From assembly GCF_018332715.1 (NCBI RefSeq), contig NZ_BOQP01000036.1, forward strand, positions 1-64,000: a stretch of DNA of 64,000 nt, written 5' to 3'. The notes under the pieces were generated by a model that ran no database searches, was not told the DNA's origin, and was given only the letters and a program-made list of their open reading frames with translations. Shown one piece after another: positions 50,829-59,938 of the stretch. Each line of letters begins with the position of its first letter. The first letter of the stretch is position 1. The DNA comes from Winogradskya consettensis. Its GTDB lineage: Bacteria > Actinomycetota > Actinomycetes > Mycobacteriales > Micromonosporaceae. The position numbers and the translations under genes were made by a program.

Positions 50829-53570
50829 CTAGGGTGCCGGGTGCGGCTCGCCATCCCGGAAAGTCCGTAGTCCTTCGAGTTCCACGTGCAGTTTGCGGCG
50901 TGAGGAGACACCCAGTTTCCGGAACACCTTCCGCAGGTGGTATTCGATCGTGTTGGTGCTCAGGTAGAGCTGCGCCGCGATCTCGGTGTTGGTCGCGCCG
51001 GCAGCGGCGAGCCACGCAATCCGCGCTTCCTGCGGTGTCAGGCCGGCGGCTTGATCACCGGTCCGTGCCGCCTTTATCCGTACGCCCGCAGCAGCCAATT
51101 CCGTAGCGGCCCGCGAAGCAAAAGCACCGGCACCCATGTCCTCGAACAACTCGTACGCGGTCCGCAGATGCGTACGCGCCTCCGTGGTCCGCCGCGCCCG
51201 CCGCAACCATTCGCCGTACACCTGATGGCTGCGCGCCCGGGACGCCGGGCCTCGTGTTCGTTCGTGCAGTTCGATGGCGCTGCGGTACTGCTCCTCGTCA
51301 TCGGTGAGCAGCGCGCGGGCCCGGGCGAGGTCGCCGACATTGCGCGGAACTGGACACGCTTCGGCCAACTCGCTCAGAAGCGAGACGAATGCGGTCGCCG
51401 GGGCTCCGCTGCGCACTGCCGCTTCGACCAGGTCGGCGAGCGCGAACTTCAGCTGTGACGTGCGGAAATCGTGGGGGCCCAGGATGGCGTACGCGTCGGC
51501 GTAGTGCCCTTTCCCCAACCGCACCACGAAGTCCGCGTAGTCGGCGAAGACCAGCTGGTAACCCTGCCCCTGCCGGATGGCGTCCGCCCGCACCCGCACC
51601 GACAGCCCGCCCTGCCCACACCACGCGGCGGCAAGCATCGACCCCACGCTCAAGTCCTGCTCGCCGGTCGCCGGCCCGAGCATCTGGTTGAGCACTGTTC
51701 GCTGATTGAAACAGTGCTCGGCTTCACGGAGATGTCCCGCCCACAGCTCGGCGGCGCCGGTGTGACTCATCGCGAGCGCCATCGGGATCACCGCGGCCCG
51801 CCTGGTCGCCTCGTCACGCAACCGGAACGCCGCCTCGTGCAGCGCCACGTCATCGGCGAGAACGGTCGCATGCGCGCAGGCCGCCGCCAGCCACGCGAAC
51901 AGTTCCGGTGCATCCGGCGGAGCCTGCAGAGTGGCCACAATTGCACGCCTGAGCAACGGCGCGGCGATCGTCAGCCCGTCCAGGTGCAGCGCGGTGTCCG
52001 CATCGAGCAGCAGATCACCCACGGTCGGCGCCGTCCCCCGCGGCAACGGCAACGACCGCGCCACCCTGGCGACATCCGCCTCGGTCGCCCCGGCCGGCGC
52101 CAGCCGATCACTGATCTTCGCCTGCACCACCGCCTCCAGCAACGCATCCCGCGCAGCCCGCAGCCCCACCTCTCCCCGCTGTCCTGGTGCCACCGCGGCG
52201 GCGAGCAGCGTTGTCGTCGCGGCCACCGGTTCGCGGCGGAGCCGGTGAATCCGGGCCTGTACCCGCAGTTCCGGCGCGCCGATCGGGTGCAGCGAGTCCA
52301 GCAACGTCTGTGCCCGGGATGCGGAACCGGCAACGCACGCCGCCTCAGCCGCCGCCAACAGCCGCACAGTCCGGTCCGCCCGCCGGGGACTCAAAGCCCC
52401 CGCCCTGGCCAGCAACTCAGCAGCCGCCGCCCACCCGCCACGCCCCCGCTCACGGTCAGCCGCACGCTGCAACGTCGCCGCCACCGCCTCGTCCGGATCG
52501 CTGGTCGCCGCGGCGAGATGCCACGCCTCCCGATCCGGTTCGCCGAGCACAGCACTGACCACAGCGAGCGCGGCGTGCACGCGCTGCCGTTCGGCAAGGG
52601 GCGCTTGGTAATACGCCGCTGAGCGAATCATCGGATGCCGGAATCGCAACGATCCACGAATCTCGACCAGCTCGCGCTCCTCGGCGGGCGCGGCGTCCTC
52701 GGCTCCGAAACCGAGCTCTTTCCCCGCACGCCACAACACTTCCGGGTCGCCACTCGGGTCGGCCGCGCCGGTCAGCAAAAGGATACGTGTGGCGCCGGGC
52801 AACGTGCGGATGGCGTCGCGGTAGCGCTGTTCCAACGCCGGCCCGGGCGGAATCGGGTCCGGCAAAGGCGCACCGCCGAAGAGCTGCGCCGGGCTCAGCT
52901 CGCGGGCAAGCTCGATGAGGGCAAGCGGGTTCCCGCCCGTTCCGGCAGTTACGGCATCGCGAACGCGCGCGTCCACACCATTTCCGGCGACGCGTTCGAT
53001 CAACTCAGCGGCGGCCGCCCGGTCGAGCCCGGCAATCGGGGCCAGGGGAAGCCCGTCGAAAGCGTCACTCTCGCGCAATGCGAACACCATGGCGATCGGG
53101 TCGGCATCCAATCGACGCGCGACAAACGCCAGAACCGCGGCGGATTCCTGATCGAGCCTTTGCGCGTCGTCCACCACACACAACAACGGCCGATCACCGG
53201 CCCGCGCGGACACCAACCCCAAAGCACCAAGACCGATCAAGAACAGATCAGGAGGCTCCGCGTACGCCCGGAGCCCGAACGCCGCCGCCAATGCATCCCC
53301 CTGCGGCCCCGGCAACCCCGCAAGCTCACCCAGACAGGGCCGGAGCAGCTGGTGCAACGCCCCGAACCCCAGCGCCGCCTCACTCTGCACGGCGTCGAAC
53401 CGCAGCACATCGAAGCCGTACGCTTCAGCCTGCACGTCATCCAGCAGCGCCGTCTTCCCCGCACCGGGCTCACCGTGCAGGACCAGTACCGCACTGCGCC
53501 CTTGCCGCGCGGACACGAGCAGCCCACGCAGCAGCTCCCGCTCCTGCTCCCGGCCGACGATCTCCCCCAC
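50829..53570 (-). CDS. Large LuxR-family ATPase regulator
   Basis: The product (913 aa) has an N-terminal STAND ATPase (IVGREQERELLRGLL, Walker A GEPGAGKTALLDD, Walker B LLCVVDDAQRLD), long TPR-like repeats, and a C-terminal HTH (LTPQEARIAWLAAAGATNTEIAAQLYLSTNTIEYHLRKVFRKLG). GTG at 53570 was chosen as it begins the conserved region. The tautomerase gene follows ten bases after its stop. Confidence 0.92.
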   Translation of the reverse strand: MGEIVGREQERELLRGLLVSARQGRSAVLVLHGEPGAGKTALLDDVQAEAYGFDVLRFDAVQSEAALGFGALHQLLRPCLGELAGLPGPQGDALAAAFGLRAYAEPPDLFLIGLGALGLVSARAGDRPLLCVVDDAQRLDQESAAVLAFVARRLDADPIAMVFALRESDAFDGLPLAPIAGLDRAAAAELIERVAGNGVDARVRDAVTAGTGGNPLALIELARELSPAQLFGGAPLPDPIPPGPALEQRYRDAIRTLPGATRILLLTGAADPSGDPEVLWRAGKELGFGAEDAAPAEERELVEIRGSLRFRHPMIRSAAYYQAPLAERQRVHAALAVVSAVLGEPDREAWHLAAATSDPDEAVAATLQRAADRERGRGGWAAAAELLARAGALSPRRADRTVRLLAAAEAACVAGSASRAQTLLDSLHPIGAPELRVQARIHRLRREPVAATTTLLAAAVAPGQRGEVGLRAARDALLEAVVQAKISDRLAPAGATEADVARVARSLPLPRGTAPTVGDLLLDADTALHLDGLTIAAPLLRRAIVATLQAPPDAPELFAWLAAACAHATVLADDVALHEAAFRLRDEATRRAAVIPMALAMSHTGAAELWAGHLREAEHCFNQRTVLNQMLGPATGEQDLSVGSMLAAAWCGQGGLSVRVRADAIRQGQGYQLVFADYADFVVRLGKGHYADAYAILGPHDFRTSQLKFALADLVEAAVRSGAPATAFVSLLSELAEACPVPRNVGDLARARALLTDDEEQYRSAIELHERTRGPASRARSHQVYGEWLRRARRTTEARTHLRTAYELFEDMGAGAFASRAATELAAAGVRIKAARTGDQAAGLTPQEARIAWLAAAGATNTEIAAQLYLSTNTIEYHLRKVFRKLGVSSRRKLHVELEGLRTFRDGEPHPAP

Positions 53571-53598
53571 CCGGCAACAATAAGGTCGCCCCGCGCCC

Positions 53599-53985
53599 TC
53601 ACGCCTCGCAGGCACGAAAGAGCCGCAGCAGCTCCTGCGCAGGCGGACTCTCCGGATCGAACGTGAACCAGGTCAGCAGGCCCGGGGTGTGCTCCGACGG
53701 GATGACCAGGGCGTTGTGGCAGCTGAAACAGAGCGCCACCTCGGACAGAACGGCCGCCTCGGAGCGAACACGAATGCCGTACCGAGGATTGAAGCAACGC
53801 ATCTGTTCGTCCTCGGGCAACGCCGCGACAAGGTCGAGCACTTCACGAACGCGCGCGCCCGTCCACGTACCGATCACCTTGCCCGGCACGACAGCCCATC
53901 GGGCCCAGTCACCGCCGCCCTCGCGCGGGGCAACCGCGACGACATCGATCTGCTCCACGTCCCGGACGTCTGCGATCACCGGCAC
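53599..53985 (-). CDS. Hypothetical protein with CxxC
   Basis: The 128-residue protein has VIADVRDVEQIDVVAVAPREGG at the start and a middle with MRCFNPRYGIRVRSEAAVLSEVALCFSCHNALVIPSEHT, that is, three Cys including a CFSC pair with a following His, reminiscent of small metal- or heme-binding sites (CxxCH). It ends LRLFRACEA. GTG start at 53985. It is located just upstream of the LuxR ATPase. Confidence 0.65.
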   Translation of the reverse strand: MPVIADVRDVEQIDVVAVAPREGGGDWARWAVVPGKVIGTWTGARVREVLDLVAALPEDEQMRCFNPRYGIRVRSEAAVLSEVALCFSCHNALVIPSEHTPGLLTWFTFDPESPPAQELLRLFRACEA

Positions 53986-54002
53986 GGCTGGTCCTTTCGG
54001 CG

Positions 54003-54245
54003 TCAGGCTTGGGGTTGCTGGTAGGCCTGGGTGAGCACGCGGAGCGCGTACGTGAGACCGGGGTAGCGGTCGTCGGCGGGGTCCATGACCTGCCATTCCT
54101 GGGCGAGCTGGTCGATCAGGTCGAGCGTCGGCAGGTGGCTGTCCAGCAGCGCGTCCCCGCCGAACCGCCCCGCCACCTCAGCGTACGCATGGTTGTCCGC
54201 CTCGTTGCAGCGGCGCAGATAGCTGACAAGCTCGCGGTCGTCCAT
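54003..54245 (-). CDS. Small hypothetical protein
   Basis: An 80-residue acidic helical protein (MDDRELVSYLRRCNEADNHAYAEVAGRFGGD and LPTLDLIDQLAQEWQVMDPADD). Its tail YPGLTYALRVLTQAYQ resembles the end of small DUF6221-like actinobacterial proteins, but the match is weak. ATG at 54245 or 54263. It precedes the previous CxxC protein by 17 bases and is divergent from the nitrilase gene. Confidence 0.55.
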   Translation of the reverse strand: MDDRELVSYLRRCNEADNHAYAEVAGRFGGDALLDSHLPTLDLIDQLAQEWQVMDPADDRYPGLTYALRVLTQAYQQPQA

Positions 54246-54291
54246 CCGCTCATCTTTGTCCACTCGGACAACGGGTGGCTAACTTGGGACC

Positions 54292-55017
54292 ATGCGGATC
54301 GGTGCCTGTCAGACGCCGGAAATCCTCGCAGACGTGGACGCGGCTGTGGGGGTCGTGCAGGACTTCGCGCGCGAGGCGGACATCGCGGGGGCTGACCTGT
54401 TGCTGTTTCCTGAGTGCTTTCTGCAGGGGTACCTCGTCACCGATGAGCATGTGCGCGGTCAAGCGCTCGAGATCGGCTCACCGGCGTGCAACTCCGTGCT
54501 GGCGCGGCTGGCCGGAATTGAGCAGATGCTCGTCCTGGGAATGATCGAACGTGCAGGCGACGGCTTCTACAACACCGCGGTGGTCGTCGTCGGCGGCCGG
54601 GTCGTCGGCCGTTACCGCAAGACGTTCCTGACCAGCGGGGAACAGGTGTTCACGCCCGGCGACGACTATCCGGCGTTCGACCGGGGCGGCGTACGTTTCG
54701 GGATCAACATCTGTTCCGACACCCAGCATGAGCAGGCCGCAGCCGCGGTCGCCGCTCGTGGGGCGCAGGTCCTGCTGGTGCCGGCGCAGAACATGATGCG
54801 CCGGGAGAGCGCGTTTCACTGGCAGCCCCGGCACTTCGAGATTCGCGCCCGCCGGGTCCGAGAAACCGGTATGTGGCTGGTCAGCGCCGACGTCACCGGC
54901 GAACGCGACAGCGACCGGATCGGCCTGGGGCCAACCGGCTTTCTCAACCCCGCCGGCGAGACGGTCAGCCAGGTCCCCACCGGCACCACCGGCATGGTCC
55001 TCGCCGACATCCCCTGA
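54292..55017 (+). CDS. Carbon-nitrogen hydrolase (nitrilase family)
   Basis: The 241-residue enzyme has the complete Glu-Lys-Cys triad: Glu41 in LLLFPECFLQGY, Lys110 in VGRYRKTFL, and Cys141 in INICSDTQH. The fold cleaves nitriles or amides; the short length and GYLVTDEH segment suit the C-N hydrolase branch of amidase- and carbamoylase-like proteins. The substrate is unknown. It is divergent from small unknown genes and is followed after 76 bases by the NADAR gene. Confidence 0.9.
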   Translation: MRIGACQTPEILADVDAAVGVVQDFAREADIAGADLLLFPECFLQGYLVTDEHVRGQALEIGSPACNSVLARLAGIEQMLVLGMIERAGDGFYNTAVVVVGGRVVGRYRKTFLTSGEQVFTPGDDYPAFDRGGVRFGINICSDTQHEQAAAAVAARGAQVLLVPAQNMMRRESAFHWQPRHFEIRARRVRETGMWLVSADVTGERDSDRIGLGPTGFLNPAGETVSQVPTGTTGMVLADIP

Positions 55018-55093
55018 GCAGCAACTCGGTTGCGGCGTTGCCGGCGGCCGTGGCACGGTGCGGGTCCCTACCCCTTTCTGCTCCGAGGCCCTG

Positions 55094-55540
55094 GTGACGA
55101 TCTACTTCTACGGTGCCGACGAGGTCCCGTATGGCTGCTTCTCGAACTTCTCCGCGCACGGCTTCGACCTGGACGGCCGCTGGTGGCCGACGTCGGAGCA
55201 CTACTTCCAGGCGCAGAAGTTCGCCGGCACCCGCGATGCCGACCTGATCCGCCGGGCGGCCACACCGCTGCGCGCCGCGCAGTGGGGTCGCGATCGGTCC
55301 CGGCCGCTGCGCCGGGACTGGGACCGGGTCAAGGACGACGTGATGCGCCGGGCAGTCGCGGCCAAGTTCGCCACCCACGCCGACATCCGCTCGGTTCTGC
55401 TGGGCACCGGTCACGAGGAGCTCGTCGAGGACACCGACACCGACCACTACTGGGGACGTGGCCGGTCCGGGGTCGGCAAGAACATGCTCGGCCGGATCCT
55501 GATGCGTACCCGCAGCCGGCTCCTCGCCGATCAGGGATAG
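55094..55540 (+). CDS. NADAR-family protein
   Basis: The 148-residue protein fits the NADAR fold (YbiA-like): TIYFYGADEVPYGCFSNFSAHGFDLDGRWWPTSEHYFQAQKFAG, then ALRAAQWGRDRS and DTDHYWGRGRSGVGKNMLGRILMRTR. Family members are N-glycosidases acting on riboflavin precursors, and some remove ADP-ribose from guanosine. I chose GTG at 55094, which places the start at the fold's first strand with GAGG upstream; ATG-like frame starts at 55058 are possible. Confidence 0.85.
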   Translation: MTIYFYGADEVPYGCFSNFSAHGFDLDGRWWPTSEHYFQAQKFAGTRDADLIRRAATPLRAAQWGRDRSRPLRRDWDRVKDDVMRRAVAAKFATHADIRSVLLGTGHEELVEDTDTDHYWGRGRSGVGKNMLGRILMRTRSRLLADQG

Positions 55541-55642
55541 TCCGCAATTATCGGGTCGCTCGGGGGCTTGACTCTCCCGTTGGGGGAGACGGGATGGTGG
55601 ATCTCGGCGGCGCGAGTGCCGCCGGGTCGGGAGGGCGTGGCA

Positions 55643-55831
55643 ATGAGCAGGCGGAGGTATGTGGCCCGGGGCGTTCCCGGTGGATACCGGGTCTGGGACA
55701 ACAAGGCGCGCCGATGGTGGGGCGACCGATACGAGCTGTGCCCGGACGAGCTGCTCGACGAGCTGAACGGCGCTCGCGACTACGGGAGGATCACCGCGCT
55801 TCTCCGGACCTACCGCGCCACGAAACGTTAG
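55643..55831 (+). CDS. Small hypothetical protein
   Basis: A 62-residue basic protein (MSRRRYVARGVPGGYRVWDNKARRWWGDRYELCPDELLDELNG) with conspicuous Trp-Trp and Arg. Similar short proteins with VWDxxxRRWWG are scattered in actinobacteria, so it looks real. The start is ATG at 55643 with GGGAGGG upstream. It converges with the methyltransferase gene, with only a four-base overlap. Confidence 0.6.
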   Translation: MSRRRYVARGVPGGYRVWDNKARRWWGDRYELCPDELLDELNGARDYGRITALLRTYRATKR

Positions 55832-56538
55832 GTGGCGCCAGATGAATCAGACGCGCGCAGGGCGATGGGTGGCTGGGTTTCGGGGGCGGTGTGGGCGATG
55901 CCGGCGATCTGGGTGTTGAACGGGATGAACGGGGAGTGCAGCCGGTAGGCCGTGATGTCGACGCGGGTGAAGCCGGCGGTTCGCAGCAGCCCGGCCAGGT
56001 CGCGCTCGCACGAGCAGCCTTCGAAGGTCCAGGCCCAGGGTCGGCGCAGTGCGCGTTGGAGGGCACGGGTGGGTGTACCGTCCGGGGCGGCGACGTGTTC
56101 TAGGAAGCGGAAGGTGCCGCCGGGCCGGAGGATGCGCCGGACCTCGGTCAGGACCGCGGCGGGGTCGGCCACTGTGCAGAGCACCAGCGACGAGATCACC
56201 GCGTCGGCGCTCCGGGTCGGGAGCCCGGTGCTCTCGGCGAGGCGTTCGTGAAGGTCGAGCTGCACGCCGCGACGCGAAGCAGCAGCCCGCAGGCGCCGGT
56301 GCATGGGGCGGTTGGGCTCGATGGCGACCAGTGTCGTTCCCGGCTGGAGGTAGCGGAGGTTGGCGCCGACTCCGGAGCCGAGCTCGACGACGGTCGACGG
56401 CAGACCGGCGAAGACACGCCGCTTGTGCCGGCGGACGTTCCACTCGATGTAGGGGCCCATCACGCTGAAGAAAGCGGCGTTGAAAGCTCCGCGCGCGCTG
56501 TGCACCTCATAGCCGCTTGCCACGTCGTTGTCGGTCAC
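55828..56538 (-). CDS. SAM-dependent methyltransferase
   Basis: The 236-residue class I methyltransferase has motif I VVELGSGVGANLRYL, an acidic post-I (VAIEPNRPMHRRL), the ADAVISSLVLCTVADPAAVLTEVRRILRPGGTFRFLEHV block, and a lipid-type C terminus. This is the pattern of UbiE/Coq5-like and phosphatidylethanolamine-type methyltransferases. GTG at 56538 precedes the conserved part. The substrate is unclear. Confidence 0.88.
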   Translation of the reverse strand: MTDNDVASGYEVHSARGAFNAAFFSVMGPYIEWNVRRHKRRVFAGLPSTVVELGSGVGANLRYLQPGTTLVAIEPNRPMHRRLRAAASRRGVQLDLHERLAESTGLPTRSADAVISSLVLCTVADPAAVLTEVRRILRPGGTFRFLEHVAAPDGTPTRALQRALRRPWAWTFEGCSCERDLAGLLRTAGFTRVDITAYRLHSPFIPFNTQIAGIAHTAPETQPPIALRASDSSGAT

Positions 56539-56699
56539 AGCACCCACTCTGCGCCGATCGCGGTGACGTGTCAGGCGTGGAACTACCCCACTAACCATGC
56601 GGTAAGGCCCGGAGGAAAAAGTGCGTACTTCCGGCAGGTGAGAGGCTTTCGTACGGTGAGTTGGTTCAGGAAAGTAACTCATCGCAGGAGAGAAATATC

Positions 56700-57437
56700 G
56701 TGGCAAAGCTCGACGGAAAAGTAGCTGTCATCACCGGGGCGACGTCGGGGATGGCCCTCGAAACGGCGCTCCTCTTCGCCAAGGAAGGCGCGCACGTCTA
56801 CATCACCGGGCGCGACAAGGAACGGCTCGACCGGGCCGTCGCCGCGATCGGGGCCGGCGCGGCCACCGGGGTGCAGGCCGACTCGGGCGTGCCGGCCGAC
56901 CTCGACCGGCTCTTCGAGACCGTGGCACGCGAGCACGGCCGGGTTGACGTGCTCTACGCCTGCGCCGGCATCGGCAACCTCGCCGAGCCCCTCGAAGCGG
57001 TCACCGAGGAGTCCTTCGACGCGGTATTCGACGTCAACGTGCGCGGCACGCTGCTGACCGTGCAGAAGGCGCTGCCGCTGATGGCCGACGGCGGTTCGAT
57101 CATCCTGAACGGCACGGCGGGCTCGGTCCGGGGTGTGCCGGGGTCCACCGTTTACCAGGCGAGCAAGGCGGCGCTGCGCTCGTTCGTGCGCGTCTGGACC
57201 GCGGAGTGGGGCACCCGTGACCTGCGGGTGAACCTGATCAATCCCGGCCCCACCGCGACGCCCATCGTCGAGCAGATCCCGGCGCCGGTCGTGGAGCGCA
57301 TCGTGAGCATGGTCCCGGCCGGCCGGATGGGACGCCCCGCCGAGATCGCGTCGGCAGTGCTGTTCCTGGCGAGCGACGACTCCAGCTTCGTGCGCGGCAC
57401 CGAGCTCTTCGTCGACGGCGGCTTCGCACAAGTCTGA
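56700..57437 (+). CDS. SDR-family oxidoreductase
   Basis: The 245-residue classical SDR has VAVITGATSGMALETALLFAKEGAHVYITGR. The usual TGxxxGxG motif reads TGATSGMA, with Ala in place of the last Gly. The remainder is normal: YACAGIG, NGTAGS with Ser, and YQASKAAL with Tyr/Lys. It ends FVDGGFAQV. GTG at 56700 has AGGAGA upstream. The last codons and stop are tandemly repeated after the gene (57421-57483). It resembles the SDR at 10589-11320. Confidence 0.9.
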   Translation: MAKLDGKVAVITGATSGMALETALLFAKEGAHVYITGRDKERLDRAVAAIGAGAATGVQADSGVPADLDRLFETVAREHGRVDVLYACAGIGNLAEPLEAVTEESFDAVFDVNVRGTLLTVQKALPLMADGGSIILNGTAGSVRGVPGSTVYQASKAALRSFVRVWTAEWGTRDLRVNLINPGPTATPIVEQIPAPVVERIVSMVPAGRMGRPAEIASAVLFLASDDSSFVRGTELFVDGGFAQV

Positions 57438-57483
57438 CCGACCGCTTCGCGCAAGACTGACCGGCGGCTTCGCGCAGGTCTGA
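57421..57483 (+). repeat. 23-bp tandem repeat at the 3' end of the SDR gene
   Basis: Units at 57421, 57444 and 57467 (last one partial, 17 bases) share the sequence GCTTCGCRCARGWCTGACC. The first codes for the gene's last codons and stop, and the next two repeat them, including TGA. Confidence 0.85.
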
Positions 57484-57490
57484 GGAAACG

Positions 57491-58495
57491 CTACCGGCTG
57501 CTGACCCAGGCGGCGATCTGGGCGCGGGAGCGGAATCCCAGCCGCAACCGGATCCGCTCGACGTGCCCCTCGGCCGAACGCTCGTCGATGCCCAGCCGCA
57601 CCGCGATCTCGCGATTCGTGCATCCCTGGCTCACCAGGTCGGCGACCTCCCGCTGCCGAGGGGTCAGCTCGTCGGGTCTCCGCCGGGTGACACCCAGCCC
57701 GAGAAACCGGCGGATCACGCGCACCAGCTCGTCCCGGTCCCCCGCGAACGGCAGGTGCGACCGCCCCGCCAGCAACACCAGCTCAGCGCCGCTGATCCCG
57801 GCGGCGAGCGCGTGGGCCTGGGCGACAGGTGCCGCGCGGTCGCCCGTACGGTGCACGATGAGAGCCGGTGCCCGCACCTGCGCAAGCAAATCACTGACGT
57901 CAATGTCATAGCTCAACGCCAGCAATTCCCGGGCCGTCGCGGCGCTCGAGCACGCACGCTGATAGCGGGCGAGCTCGGCCCGCGTCGACCGGTCGGCGTC
58001 CGGGGCGAAAATGTCGGTCAGCACATCGGACCCCAGACCCCAATGCGATTCCACCAACCCCAGAACATGATTCCGTACGCCCGGAGCGGACACGTCACTC
58101 CCCCGCACCCACCCGCCGTAGAGCACCAGCCGCCGCACGGTTTCCGGATGCGCCGCCGCCCACGCGACGGCCACCGGAGCCCCCATCGACGTGCCCATCA
58201 GATCGAACGGTTCGCCCAGCGCCGCCGCGATCGCGCCCAACTGCTCGAGCTCGAACGCCAGCGACGCCGGGCGATCCACGGCGGGCGACATGCCACATCC
58301 GGCGCGGTCGTAGCGTACGAGCCGGATGCCCTGCCCCAACGCCTCGTAGAGCGCCCGCTCAGCGGGCAGTTCCCAGCCGAGCCGCAGATGCGTCAGCCAG
58401 CCCATGACATAGACCAGCGGCCGCCCGGCCCCGACCGACGCGTACGCCACGACGGTGCCGTCGGCGAGCACTACCCGGTCAAGCCGCTGCTGCAC
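57491..58495 (-). CDS. Alpha/beta hydrolase fused to a LuxR-type HTH
   Basis: The 334-residue protein has an N-terminal alpha/beta-hydrolase domain (VVLADGTVVAYASVGAGRPLVYVMGW, elbow GTSMG, Asp in VHRTGDRAAPVAQA and His in AGRSHLPF) and a C-terminal LuxR HTH (LTPRQREVADLVSQGCTNREIAVRLGIDERSAEGHVERIRLRLG). The catalytic triad seems complete. Such hydrolase-regulator fusions may use the hydrolase as ligand sensor. GTG start at 58495. It is convergent with the SDR gene. Confidence 0.9.
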   Translation of the reverse strand: MQQRLDRVVLADGTVVAYASVGAGRPLVYVMGWLTHLRLGWELPAERALYEALGQGIRLVRYDRAGCGMSPAVDRPASLAFELEQLGAIAAALGEPFDLMGTSMGAPVAVAWAAAHPETVRRLVLYGGWVRGSDVSAPGVRNHVLGLVESHWGLGSDVLTDIFAPDADRSTRAELARYQRACSSAATARELLALSYDIDVSDLLAQVRAPALIVHRTGDRAAPVAQAHALAAGISGAELVLLAGRSHLPFAGDRDELVRVIRRFLGLGVTRRRPDELTPRQREVADLVSQGCTNREIAVRLGIDERSAEGHVERIRLRLGFRSRAQIAAWVSSR

Positions 58496-58586
58496 CCCGT
58501 CATTGTCGCTCAGCGGGCGTGGCGCAGCGCCCACTCGGGGGCAGCGAGTGACCACAACTGGATCCGAGCTGTTGCATGATCAGGCG

Positions 58587-59483
58587 GTGGACATGGATGC
58601 GCTGGTTGATCTGACCCTCCTCACGCGGGCCGAGCGGGAACTGCTGCGGGCCGGCGTCACGGAGTGGGAGCGCTCGGAGGGTGACAGGGACGAGACTGCC
58701 CGGCTGCTCGGTTACGGCGATCGGCCGGAAATGCAATCGGATGTCGTACGGCTCGCTGGTCTGCCGGCCTCGGATCGTCCGGTGTCGCGGCGGGATTTCC
58801 GGCGGCTGCTCCTTGCCACGGAGTTGGCGTTCGCGAGCGAGACGTTGGGCTGGGCGCGGGACTGGGAGGCTGATACCGGCTACACCGACCATGACACCGT
58901 CACCGTGCTGCGTGGTTTGCAGGAGCGGGTGGCCGGCATAGTCTACGGCGTCGAGGACCGCTTGGTGGAGAACGGTCCACCGGTGCCGCCGGCGTGGGAA
59001 CCGATCTCCATGGACGTCGACGACGCCTATTGGGACCCGTTCTACCAGCGCTTCAACTTCCGCCCCAGCATGTACCAATGGCCGGCGATCACCGAGCCGG
59101 AGCCGTCGGTCACGATCGATCTCGGGCCGATCTTCGACGCCGGCCATGCGCAGTTCGGGGCCGGCGCCTCGGCGATCAACAGTCTTGCCCTGGTGGCGCT
59201 GACCCGCGTCCTGGGCAGCGACACCAGCCTCGTGGTGCTTGATTGGCAGCATCAGTCGTACCGGTTCTGGCCGCATCTGTTCGCCTGCCAGCCGGACCCG
59301 CAGTGGGCGACGACGGTCTTCCCGAACGGCGACTACTACATCTTCCTCACCGAGGACATGACCACCGGCACGTTCGGACATCCCTGGGAACGAACGCTCT
59401 GTGTGTTCGGGGAACCGCTGGTGTCCACCCTGGTACCGATGCTGACGAGCTGGCTCCCGATCAAGCGGACCACCCTGGAATAG
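58587..59483 (+). CDS. DUF2716-family protein
   Basis: The ~298-residue protein has an N-terminal helical part and a C-terminal DUF2716 domain: MDVDDAYWDPFYQRFNFRPSMYQWPAITEPEPSVTIDLGPIFDAG, then LVVLDWQHQSYRFWPHL, WATTVFPNGDYYIFLTEDMTTGTFGHPWERTLCVFGEPLV. No function is known for the family. Start is GTG at 58587 (or ATG at 58593). Confidence 0.8.
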   Translation: MDMDALVDLTLLTRAERELLRAGVTEWERSEGDRDETARLLGYGDRPEMQSDVVRLAGLPASDRPVSRRDFRRLLLATELAFASETLGWARDWEADTGYTDHDTVTVLRGLQERVAGIVYGVEDRLVENGPPVPPAWEPISMDVDDAYWDPFYQRFNFRPSMYQWPAITEPEPSVTIDLGPIFDAGHAQFGAGASAINSLALVALTRVLGSDTSLVVLDWQHQSYRFWPHLFACQPDPQWATTVFPNGDYYIFLTEDMTTGTFGHPWERTLCVFGEPLVSTLVPMLTSWLPIKRTTLE

Positions 59484-59553
59484 ACCCCTGCCAGCCCATT
59501 GCCGCCGGTGACCGGGCAACTACGTCGCAGGTGCGCACTGGAGATGCGGCGGT

Positions 59554-59889
59554 GTGGTGAGCAGAGTGCTGAAGATGCTGACGACGCAGGGTGACCCGAT
59601 CACGGTCGGCGCGAACGAACCACCGCCGATGGAATTCTTGCTGCGAAGCCTCCCGAACCAGCACCTGGAGATCCTCGCCGCAACATACTTCGGCGGCCGG
59701 ACGACAACCGAGGCGGCGCAGCTGCTCGGTCTCGCTCCGGAGGTCGCCAAGGCCCGGCTCTACCACGCGATGCGCGACCTGTCCCGCATGGTCGCCATCA
59801 GCCGCCCGGGTCACCTGGTGCCACGCACGCGCGGCGCTTCCGGGGAGTGCGTGGTGCATCGGCCGGCGCCTGGTCGCGGAAATCGGTGA
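59554..59889 (+). CDS. Orphan sigma-70 region 4-like protein
   Basis: The 111-residue protein matches region 4.2 of ECF sigma factors: FLLRSLPNQHLEILAATYFGGRTTTEAAQLLGLAPEVAKARLYHAMRDLSRMV. There is no region 2, so it cannot act as a full sigma factor. It may be a truncated relic or a small HTH regulator. The tail after residue 85 is Pro/Arg-rich and less conserved. GTG/ATG start at 59554. Confidence 0.7.
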   Translation: MVSRVLKMLTTQGDPITVGANEPPPMEFLLRSLPNQHLEILAATYFGGRTTTEAAQLLGLAPEVAKARLYHAMRDLSRMVAISRPGHLVPRTRGASGECVVHRPAPGRGNR

Positions 59890-59938
59890 TCAGGCGAGTC
59901 TCCAGGGGCGTACCGCAACCGGCCTTGCGTGGCGCTAG

